NCBI RefSeq assembly: GCF_024448985.1
Contig: NZ_JAMOII010000021.1
Location: forward strand, 1 to 62,853
Origin: Stutzerimonas stutzeri
Lineage (GTDB): Bacteria > Pseudomonadota > Gammaproteobacteria > Pseudomonadales > Pseudomonadaceae
DNA: 62,853 nucleotides
Direction: 5' to 3'
Positions 56,693-62,853 of the stretch are shown one piece after another. The notes beneath the pieces were generated by a model that saw only the letters and a list, made by a program, of their open reading frames with translations, made no database searches and had not been told where the DNA came from. Positions within the stretch are counted from its first letter, which is position 1. Each line of letters opens with the position of its first letter. A program made the position numbers and the translations under genes.

Positions 56693-57373
56693 CTAGGCGT
56701 CTGGCGCGTCGATCAAATAGCCCATCCCACGAGCTGTTTGTATGAGCTTCGGCTCGAATTCATCATCAATTTTCGCTCTCAGCCGCCGTACCGCCACCTC
56801 GATCACATTGGTGTCGCTATCGAAGTTCATGTCCCATACCTGGGAGGCAATGAGCGATTTGGACAGGACTTCCCCGCGACGCCTAAGCAATAGCTCAAGA
56901 AGTGCGAATTCCTTGGCGGTTAGGTCTATGCGTTTCCCCGAGCGCGTAACCCGACGTCTCAGCAGATCCATCTCAACGTCGAGGAGCTTGAGTATCGTTT
57001 GGTTGGGAGCATGGTTGCCGCGGCGAAGCAACGTACGGATCCTGGCGAGCAATTCGGAGAATGCAAACGGCTTGATAAGATAATCATCAGCGCCCAGCTC
57101 CAACCCCTTTACGCGATCCTGTACCCCATCTCTGGCGGTGAGGAAAAGCACGGGGACCTCATTACCGGCCGCGCGGACTTTCTGTAAAACCTGCCACCCA
57201 TCCAAACCAGGCATCATCACATCTAAGATGAGCAGGTCGTATGCCGCATTAAGCGCATGCTGAGCAGCATCGGTCCCATTCAGAACCCGATCGACAGTGA
57301 AGCCCGCCTCAGTGAGCCCCTGCTGTAGGTAGGTGCCCGTTTTCGGCTCATCTTCAGCAACAAGAAGCTTCAT
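56693..57373 (-). CDS. copR: Heavy-metal response regulator CopR/CusR
   Basis: A 226-aa OmpR-class regulator. The receiver domain has the acidic pocket VAEDEPKT near residues 5-12, phosphorylated Asp 51 ([13 protein letters not shown]) and Lys in [11 protein letters not shown]. The C-terminal winged helix ([15 protein letters not shown], then [21 protein letters not shown]) binds DNA. In relatives it activates copper genes. The usual partner copS is missing: only 65 nt of unrelated sequence and the truncated gene follow its stop. It is divergent from the cop genes. Confidence 0.93.
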   Translation of the reverse strand: MKLLVAEDEPKTGTYLQQGLTEAGFTVDRVLNGTDAAQHALNAAYDLLILDVMMPGLDGWQVLQKVRAAGNEVPVLFLTARDGVQDRVKGLELGADDYLIKPFAFSELLARIRTLLRRGNHAPNQTILKLLDVEMDLLRRRVTRSGKRIDLTAKEFALLELLLRRRGEVLSKSLIASQVWDMNFDSDTNVIEVAVRRLRAKIDDEFEPKLIQTARGMGYLIDAPDA

Positions 57374-57435
57374 TGAAAGTACTCCGCCTGCATTGAGATC
57401 ACAGTGTGCCGACTCTCAGATCTTGCAGCCAGTAC

Positions 57436-57452
57436 CTTACAGAAACGTAATG
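57436..57452 (+). promoter_or_regulatory. Candidate CopR box 1 (near copR)
   Basis: CTTACAGAAACGTAATG, an imperfect inverted pattern CTTAC-N6-GTAATG. It lies 63 nt upstream of the copR start, where it could mediate autoregulation. Same layout and spacing as boxes at 57656 and 58370. Confidence 0.55.
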
Positions 57453-57655
57453 CCCGCATCATCTGTCTGACAGCTTGTAGCGCTAACGTCTACATCAGCA
57501 GTTGCTCCCACACTCTGCTTTTTGGCCTTTTCCATGCTCCTTTGGCCTATCGGCGCCTAGATGGCGCCTTTTTTTTGCCGGCAGGAAACAAGGCCTATTG
57601 TCAGAACGAAAAGCGCATACACGCTTTCGCTTTCGCTAACTGCTTGCCTGCATTA

Positions 57656-57672
57656 CTGACGAAACCGTAATG
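57656..57672 (+). promoter_or_regulatory. Candidate CopR box 2 (before PtrA-like gene)
   Basis: CTGACGAAACCGTAATG, with CATTAC immediately left giving an additional inverted CATTAC...GTAATG. It lies 114 nt before the PtrA-like ATG. Confidence 0.55.
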
Positions 57673-57785
57673 TCTAGATCAGGGATCTGACAGGAACGCT
57701 CGGTTAGCTTAGACACAAGCCCTAGCCCAAGACTCTGCTTAGAGCGGTGCTGGGTAGTTCATGTCTTTCAACGAGGTAACAAGCG

Positions 57786-57995
57786 ATGAAACTTTTCAGA
57801 TTTCTTTCCGTACTGCTCGCCATCGCGGCAAGCTCTACCTATGCGATGGCAGAGGGTGGTGGTGATCGTACCTTTGCTCGTCTGGAGCAGGCTCGCCAGC
57901 TAGCGATCGCTAGTTATCAGGCTGACAAGAAGGACCAATCTCAGGAGGTAGTCTCAAAGGCAGCTTCAACGAAGCACGCTCACGCTAACTGCTAA
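57786..57995 (+). CDS. Small secreted PtrA-N-terminal-like protein
   Basis: 69 aa with a signal peptide (MKLFRFLSVLLAIAASSTYA, then MA/EGGGDRTF). The mature start EGGGDRTFARLEQARQLAI resembles the N-terminal domain of PtrA, a copper-induced protein of P. aeruginosa reported as a type III secretion repressor. The C-terminal KHAHANC offers His and Cys ligands. A probable periplasmic copper-linked protein; its function here is unknown. GAGGTAACAAGCG precedes the ATG. Confidence 0.75.
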   Translation: MKLFRFLSVLLAIAASSTYAMAEGGGDRTFARLEQARQLAIASYQADKKDQSQEVVSKAASTKHAHANC

Positions 57996-58537
57996 TGCGA
58001 AGCCTTATGCAAATTTAACCATGCGGCTCTGGTAACTATGGCAGCTTCTACGAACGTTGTAGCTGCCATGGTGTTGCCACTTGCAGCCTCAGTTGGAAGA
58101 ACTAGCGAAGTCGTATTAGCCGCTCACATTTTTAAGCGGCATCGCCAACTATGCGACATAAATTGGAAACAATAGAAGCGTGGTCGAAATATAGTGATTG
58201 GAAGGCAGCCGCTATTAGATTTCTGATGTTCGACTTTCAATGAGCATCATTGCAGCCACATCCTTCAAATAAATCAAAAGTTCCGTCCCAAGGTAAAGCT
58301 ATTGCGCAGCCTCCATACAGAAATCGACGTGGTCAGGTGATTTCTTGATCGCTTTTGATGCGTTTTAAGCTTACAAAAATGTAATCACGCATCTTTCTCA
58401 GGCATGCCATATTTACGAATAAAGGCGAGTCGCTTGATAAGACACCGTGCCCGAGCTTTTAAGATCAATTAACGCTGGCAACATCAACCCTCAGGGCTGG
58501 TTTCGGCTTGGCTCCTTAGCTTGATTGGAACGTACAC
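57996..58537. other. 542-nt non-coding region upstream of copA
   Basis: AT-richer than the flanking genes, with no credible ORF. ATGGCAGCT (58038-58046) and AGCTGCCAT (58061-58069) form a hairpin with a 14-nt loop that may end the small upstream transcript. A CopR-like box lies at 58370. The leader of copA would start after it. The length suggests lost genes or decayed DNA. Confidence 0.5.
58370..58386 (+). promoter_or_regulatory. Candidate CopR box 3 (before copA)
   Basis: CTTACAAAAATGTAATC, the closest of the three to an inverted repeat (TTACA...TGTAA). It is 152 nt upstream of the copA ATG. Confidence 0.6.
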
Positions 58538-60391
58538 ATGCAACGTAAAACCTCTAGGCGAACCTTTGTTAAAGGCTTGACTGCCGCAGGCCTCCTTGGC
58601 GGTCTTGGTTTGTGGAGAGCTCCGGTCTGGGCAGTGAGTAGCCCCGGCCAGCCCAGCGTACTAACCGGCACGGAGTTCGATCTACTGATTGGGGAGACGC
58701 CGGTCAACATCACCGGCGCGGCTCGGACGGCAATGACCATCAACGGCACTATTCCAGGACCGCTTCTTCGTTGGCGTGAAGGGGATACGGTCACGCTGCG
58801 GGTCAGGAATAAGCTGAGCGAAGATACATCCATTCACTGGCACGGCATGATCCTGCCGGCCAACATGGATGGCGTGCCTGGACTGAGCTTCCACGGCATC
58901 GCTCCCGATGGCATGTATGTCTACAAGTTTCAGGTTAAACAGAACGGTACCTATTGGTACCACAGTCATTCAGGCCTACAAGAGCAGCTTGGTGTCTATG
59001 GTCCGTTGGTCATCGATGCGAAGGATCCCGAACCGTTCAGCTATGACCGCGACTATGTGGTGATGTTGACTGATTGGTCCGATGAGGATCCTGCTCGAAT
59101 CCTTTCTAAGCTCAAGAAGCAGTCCGATTATTACAACTTCCATAAGCGCACTGTCGGAGACTTCATTAACGATGTGAGCGAAGACGGGTGGGCCGCAACG
59201 ATTGCAAATCGGAAGATGTGGGCTCAGATGAAGATGAGCCCCACCGACCTCGCCGACGTAAGTGGCTACACCTATACCTACTTAATGAACGGCCAAGCAC
59301 CCGACGGGAACTGGACCGGTATCTTTAAGCCCGGCGAGAAGCTTCGTCTGCGGTTCATCAACGGCTCGGCCATGAGCTATTTCGATGTCCGCATTCCAGG
59401 GCTGAAGATGACTGTAGTCGCAGCCGACGGCCAATACGTCAACCCCGTTAGCGTCGACGAATTCCGCATTGCCGTGGCAGAGACCTACGATGTGATTGTC
59501 GAGCCTGCAACCGAGCAGGCTTACACGATCTTCGCCCAATCGATGGACCGCACAGGGTACGCCCGTGGCACGCTAGCGGTTGCCGAAGGGCTGAGCGCTC
59601 CTGTTCCAGAAACCGATCCTCGACCGCTAATCACCATGGACGATATGGGGATGGATCACGGCAGTATGGGCGGTATGGCGGGCATGGACCATGGCGGCGG
59701 CATGCAGGGCGACATGGGTGCGATGGACCATAGCAACATGTCCGGTATGAACCACGGTGACATGCAGGGAATGGGCGGCATGGGCGCAATGTCCGGAATG
59801 GATCACAGCAAAATGGCTGGGATGTCAGGGATGGACCACTCTGGGATGGCGGGTATGAGCGGAGGTATGCAATCGCACCCGCCCTCAGAGTCCAATAACC
59901 CACTGGTGGATATGCAGACCATGAGCCCGACTCATAGGCTAAACGATCCCGGTATTGGCTTACGAGACAACGGCCGCCGAGTCCTGACCTATGGCGACTT
60001 GAGCAGCACTTTCCCGGATCCGGACGGCCGCGAGCCAAGTCGGACGATCGAACTCCATCTCACCGGCCACATGGAGAAGTTCTCCTGGTCATTTGACGGC
60101 ATAGAGTTCTCTGATTCGGAGCCCCTGCGGCTCAAATATGGCGAGCGAGTACGCATCACGTTGGTTAACGACACCATGATGACCCATCCGATTCATCTGC
60201 ATGGTATGTGGAGCGATCTTGAAGATGAGAACGGAAACTTCATGGTTCGCAAGCACACGATCGACATGCCTCCAGGTTCAAAGCGCAGCTACCGCGTGAC
60301 AGCTGATGCACTCGGGCGTTGGGCTTATCACTGTCACCTACTGCTTCACATGGAAATGGGCATGTTTCGTGAAGTCCGAGTGGATGAGTAA
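58538..60391 (+). CDS. copA: Copper-resistance multicopper oxidase CopA/PcoA
   Basis: Periplasmic cuprous oxidase. The 617-aa product has a twin-arginine signal (RRTFVKGLTAAGLLGGLGLW near residues 6-25). Copper sites are HWHGMILP and WYHSHSG in domain 1 and HPIHLHGM and HCHLLLHMEMGM at the C terminus, covering type 1, 2 and 3 centres. Residues about 365-445 are Met/His-rich (MGGMAGMDHGGGM type repeats) and should bind Cu(I). It is first of four genes in the cluster. Confidence 0.96.
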   Translation: MQRKTSRRTFVKGLTAAGLLGGLGLWRAPVWAVSSPGQPSVLTGTEFDLLIGETPVNITGAARTAMTINGTIPGPLLRWREGDTVTLRVRNKLSEDTSIHWHGMILPANMDGVPGLSFHGIAPDGMYVYKFQVKQNGTYWYHSHSGLQEQLGVYGPLVIDAKDPEPFSYDRDYVVMLTDWSDEDPARILSKLKKQSDYYNFHKRTVGDFINDVSEDGWAATIANRKMWAQMKMSPTDLADVSGYTYTYLMNGQAPDGNWTGIFKPGEKLRLRFINGSAMSYFDVRIPGLKMTVVAADGQYVNPVSVDEFRIAVAETYDVIVEPATEQAYTIFAQSMDRTGYARGTLAVAEGLSAPVPETDPRPLITMDDMGMDHGSMGGMAGMDHGGGMQGDMGAMDHSNMSGMNHGDMQGMGGMGAMSGMDHSKMAGMSGMDHSGMAGMSGGMQSHPPSESNNPLVDMQTMSPTHRLNDPGIGLRDNGRRVLTYGDLSSTFPDPDGREPSRTIELHLTGHMEKFSWSFDGIEFSDSEPLRLKYGERVRITLVNDTMMTHPIHLHGMWSDLEDENGNFMVRKHTIDMPPGSKRSYRVTADALGRWAYHCHLLLHMEMGMFREVRVDE

Positions 60392-60403
60392 GAGGAACTT
60401 TAT

Positions 60404-60706
60404 ATGGGAAATTTTATGAAGCGTAAGACTCTTATCGGCAGCGCGTTTATATTCAGTTTGCTGGGCATAATGAATATGTCAGCTGCGTTTGCAGATCAAA
60501 AACATGATCAACACAAGCAATCATCGGCTTCGTCGCAAAACCCGGTCAACAAGCCGGCATCTCAGGCACCAGAAACTTCTGATTCCGAAATGAACCACGG
60601 CGACATGGATCATGGCTCGATGGACCATGGTGATATGGACCACGGCAAAATGGGTCATGACCCGAAGGCTACTGGTGCTAAGGTGGATTCACACCATGAC
60701 CATTAG
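60404..60706 (+). CDS. Small Met/His-rich copper-binding protein
   Basis: A 100-aa protein with an N-terminal signal-like segment ([20 protein letters not shown], cleaved near AFA). Residues about 62-90 have tandem MxHGDMDHG-type repeats ([20 protein letters not shown]), the same motif as in CopA and CopB. Probably a periplasmic copper buffer. ATG 60416 (MKRKTL) is an alternative start. It overlaps copB by 11 nt. Not a standard named cop gene that I recognise. Confidence 0.8.
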   Translation: MGNFMKRKTLIGSAFIFSLLGIMNMSAAFADQKHDQHKQSSASSQNPVNKPASQAPETSDSEMNHGDMDHGSMDHGDMDHGKMGHDPKATGAKVDSHHDH

Positions 60707-61694
60707 ATCTTGTCGCTTTGCTCTGATTGCGCTCGGAGTTTCGTTGAGCGCAGCGGCTGGAGGGACAGCCAACGCTGCCGAGATGATGGATCACTCGATG
60801 CATCAAACCCCTCCCACTGAGGCAGCTCAAGCCCCTGCATCTTCAGCCAAGCCCGCAGCTAAGAATCATGGCTCCGGTGGGCAAATGGACCACTCCGCAA
60901 TGGGTCATGGTGCGATGGACCATAGCAAGATGAACCATGGCCAAATGAAGCATGACGATACGCTCGAAATGCCCGGCATGGTTCATCCCTCGTTCATTCC
61001 AGTATTGACCGATGCGGATAGAGAAGCGGCTTTCCCTGGTCTTCAAGGTCATACGGTCCATGACAAGTATCTGGCCTGGTTTCTTCTGCTAGATCAACTT
61101 GAGTACCAGAACGCAAATGAAGGTAGCACCCTCAGTTGGGAAGCTACTGCCTGGGTTGGTGGCGATATCAATCGATTCTGGTTTCGCTCGGAAGGTGAGC
61201 GAACGAATGGCGTTACTGAAGACGCGGAAATTCAGGCGCTCTACGGGCGTGCCATCAGCCCCTGGTGGGATGTGGTAGCAGGTGTTCGCCAGGACTTTAA
61301 GCCAGAGTCGCCGCAGACGTGGGCGGCTTTAGGCGTCCAGGGGATGGCTCTGTATGGGTTTGAGGCGGAAGCCACCGCCTTCGTCGGTGAAGGTGGGCAG
61401 ACAGCAGCACGTTTTGAAGGCGAGTACGACATTCTCCTCACTAACCGGCTCATCCTCCAACCGACTGCCGAGCTCAATTTCTATGGCAAGGACGATCCTG
61501 CACGCGGAGTGGGCGCTGGTCTCGCAAATACAGAGGTGGGGCTCCGCCTCCGATACGAAATCGTTCGTGAGTTCGCACCGTACATCGGCGTCACGTGGAG
61601 CCGGGCATACGGTAATACCGCTGATATGGCGAGAGATGACGGCGAAGACCTAGATGAGGCGCGGTTCGTTGCTGGCATCAGGCTTTGGTTTTAA
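60696..61694 (+). CDS. copB: Copper-resistance outer-membrane protein CopB/PcoB
   Basis: The 332-aa product from ATG 60696 has a signal peptide ([20 protein letters not shown], ending ANA). A Met/His repeat region follows at about residues 60-90 ([18 protein letters not shown]). The CopB beta-barrel (about 115-332) includes [21 protein letters not shown] (split) and ends FVAGIRLWF. It would contribute to copper handling across the outer membrane. It overlaps the small Met/His protein gene by 11 nt. Complete. Confidence 0.94.
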   Translation: MTIRSCRFALIALGVSLSAAAGGTANAAEMMDHSMHQTPPTEAAQAPASSAKPAAKNHGSGGQMDHSAMGHGAMDHSKMNHGQMKHDDTLEMPGMVHPSFIPVLTDADREAAFPGLQGHTVHDKYLAWFLLLDQLEYQNANEGSTLSWEATAWVGGDINRFWFRSEGERTNGVTEDAEIQALYGRAISPWWDVVAGVRQDFKPESPQTWAALGVQGMALYGFEAEATAFVGEGGQTAARFEGEYDILLTNRLILQPTAELNFYGKDDPARGVGAGLANTEVGLRLRYEIVREFAPYIGVTWSRAYGNTADMARDDGEDLDEARFVAGIRLWF

Positions 61695-61703
61695 GGACCC
61701 TCG

Positions 61704-62519
61704 ATGAAAAGAATAATTATTAGCTTCGCTGCCTTCTGTGCTCTAGGCCTGTTGGTAGTGGCCGGAGTTGTTTTCTCAGGACTGATTAGCGTTGCCGCGG
61801 ATGATCCTCATACGGGAGTCGTGCACGCATTCCTGGAAACTGCTCGCAATCGCTCGATTGAGGCTCGCTCCGAAGACATAGCCGTGCCATCTCTCGACGA
61901 TGAAGACCAAATCCGCGCCGGGGCGGGGAACTACGACTCGATGTGTGTGGGTTGTCATTTGGCGCCAGGCATGGCTGAGACCGAGCTAAGCAATGGCCTT
62001 TATCCCGCTCCACCCAGCCTGGCTGAAGCGGGGCCATACGATGACCCAGCAAAAACATTTTGGGTCATCAAGCATGGCATCAAGGCCACTGGTATGCCTG
62101 CGTGGGGTAAAAGCATGGCTGACCCGTACATATGGGGGATGGTGGCTTTCCTGCAGAAGCTTCCTGAGCTAGATGAAGGAGCGTATCGAGCGCTCGTTGC
62201 GTCTAGCGGTGGTCATCAGCATGGTGGTGGGGAGACCCCAGCTGGGCACGGTGATCAACATGGTGAGATGACCACGGACGATCATCATCAGGACAACAGT
62301 AGCAGCTCGGATCACCATGGCTCTAGCAGCTCGGGTGGAGCAACCGGCCAATCAGGCTCCGGGCATCATGGTGATAGCGAAAGCGATGACCATCACGCTT
62401 CCGACGAGCCCCAGGCGGTAGAGCACAGCAATGGCAGTGACAGTGCCGATGCCGATGCCGAAGGCAAATCCCCTTCAGAAAACCATGTGCACGCAGACGG
62501 GAAGCAACACGAGCACTAA
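61704..62519 (+). CDS. Membrane-anchored or secreted cytochrome c with His-rich tail
   Basis: The 271-aa product has one N-terminal hydrophobic segment (about residues 5-30), an uncleaved anchor or signal. The haem motif CVGCH lies near residue 81, with MPAWG (about 131-135) as the probable Met ligand. From about 168 to the end the sequence is low-complexity, rich in His, Ser, Gly and Asp (for example HHGDSESDDHH), a potential metal sponge. It starts 9 nt after copB; a copper-redox role is inferred. Confidence 0.88.
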   Translation: MKRIIISFAAFCALGLLVVAGVVFSGLISVAADDPHTGVVHAFLETARNRSIEARSEDIAVPSLDDEDQIRAGAGNYDSMCVGCHLAPGMAETELSNGLYPAPPSLAEAGPYDDPAKTFWVIKHGIKATGMPAWGKSMADPYIWGMVAFLQKLPELDEGAYRALVASSGGHQHGGGETPAGHGDQHGEMTTDDHHQDNSSSSDHHGSSSSGGATGQSGSGHHGDSESDDHHASDEPQAVEHSNGSDSADADAEGKSPSENHVHADGKQHEH

Positions 62520-62853
62520 CATCCGGTATGTGTGCCTACGCGGTTCTGACCAGGCTCTTAGAAAGGCGCCTCAGCACAAGCAGAGGGGGCGGCCCTAGGC
62601 CATCCTAGTCGACGCAACGGTACCGGAGGGCTCTGCGATTGATTCCCAAGACGCTAGGCCGCAGGGCTAGTAACTCACGTAGTTAAGCGGCTTTCGCTCC
62701 GGCGGTTCCCCAGTAAGGGCTCCCAGTCGTGGCGACAGGGAGCTTGCCATACCCCACTCATCATCTAGAACAGGCTAGCGAAGCCGGCCAGGCAATCTAT
62801 TGGCTTGTCGCCCCCCAACCGCGCCCGCATAGATCCCCGGTGCGGTTGGACGG
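62520..62853. other. 334-nt terminal stretch without recognised features
   Basis: No ORF with ribosome site and no clear IS end or attachment core was found. GGTGCGGTTGG near the right edge cannot be evaluated because the window ends. The integrative element probably continues to the right. Confidence 0.5.

Larger units (their letters stand above)
57374..57785. other. 412-nt divergent region with two CopR-like boxes
   Basis: Separates copR (-) from the PtrA-like gene (+). It holds the operator candidates at 57436 and 57656. CGCCTAGATGGCGCC near 57555 is a small palindrome followed by a T-run (57569-57575), which may be a terminator remnant. No convincing ORF; the 88-codon open frame 57404-57670 has no ribosome site or recognisable features. 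Confidence 0.55.

Noticed and set aside
57404-57670. 88-codon open frame between copR and the PtrA-like gene
   Set aside because: No ribosome site, odd composition, and it crosses two likely operators; kept as intergenic.
59631-60038. 135-codon antisense frame inside copA, rich in Arg, Pro and Cys
   Set aside because: Artefact of the Met/His repeat region read backwards.

Overview
This window looks like chromosomal DNA from a gammaproteobacterium of the Pseudomonas / Stutzerimonas (P. stutzeri) group. That assignment rests on GC-rich genes, Pseudomonas-type ribosomal proteins, and the order rplQ - catalase - uvrA - MFS - ssb, which as I recall matches P. aeruginosa except that bfrA is absent between katA and uvrA. 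It is an inference; no database search was possible.

Region 1 (1-13.9 kb) holds the S10, spc and alpha ribosomal-protein operons, from rpsJ to rplQ, all on + and complete, with secY and rpoA in their usual places. A good sigma-70 type promoter precedes rpsJ. Hairpins sit between rpsN and rpsH and between rpmJ and rpsM. Region 2 (13.9-23.1 kb) has a catalase, uvrA, a YajR-like transporter, ssb, two sugar-nucleotide-type oxidoreductases and ompW. Region 3 (23.3-28.2 kb) is a six-gene TonB energy-transduction operon (DUF3450, two ExbB/TolQ-type proteins, ExbD, TonB, TPR). Region 4 (28.3-31.5 kb, minus) is a probable zinc-responsive operon (DUF2796/ZrgA, ABC ATPase, FtsX-type permease, DUF3299) preceded by a Zur-like palindrome. 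Region 5 (31.6-47.2 kb) is housekeeping and metabolic: YpfJ-type peptidase, DUF411, trmA, an NCS2 purine permease, a PaoABC-like molybdenum hydroxylase operon, rlmG, fpr, gdhA, gntK and ettA. Palindromic GGTGGGCTTCAGCCCACC-type repeats lie between several of these genes.

Region 6 (47.2-62.85 kb) is accessory DNA. It begins directly upstream of ettA with a tightly coupled four-gene module: three tyrosine recombinases of very different size (421, 528 and 745 aa), all with apparently intact catalytic residues, and a 132-aa coiled-coil protein. This resembles the recombinase modules of SE/GInt-type integrative elements. It is followed by a truncated IS1182-like transposase, an IS21-family element (istA/istB) with tandem 23-bp-period terminal repeats, a truncated gene (possibly tcmP), and a copper-resistance cluster: copR (no copS beside it), a PtrA-like small secreted protein, the multicopper oxidase copA, a Met/His-rich small protein, copB and a c-type cytochrome with a His-rich tail. 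Three similar 17-bp sequences near copR, the PtrA-like gene and copA may be CopR operators. The far end of the element is not in the window.

Most interesting: the three-recombinase module with Cys-rich C-terminal tails, the IS21 element whose flanks belong to different genes, and the copper regulon with an orphan response regulator.
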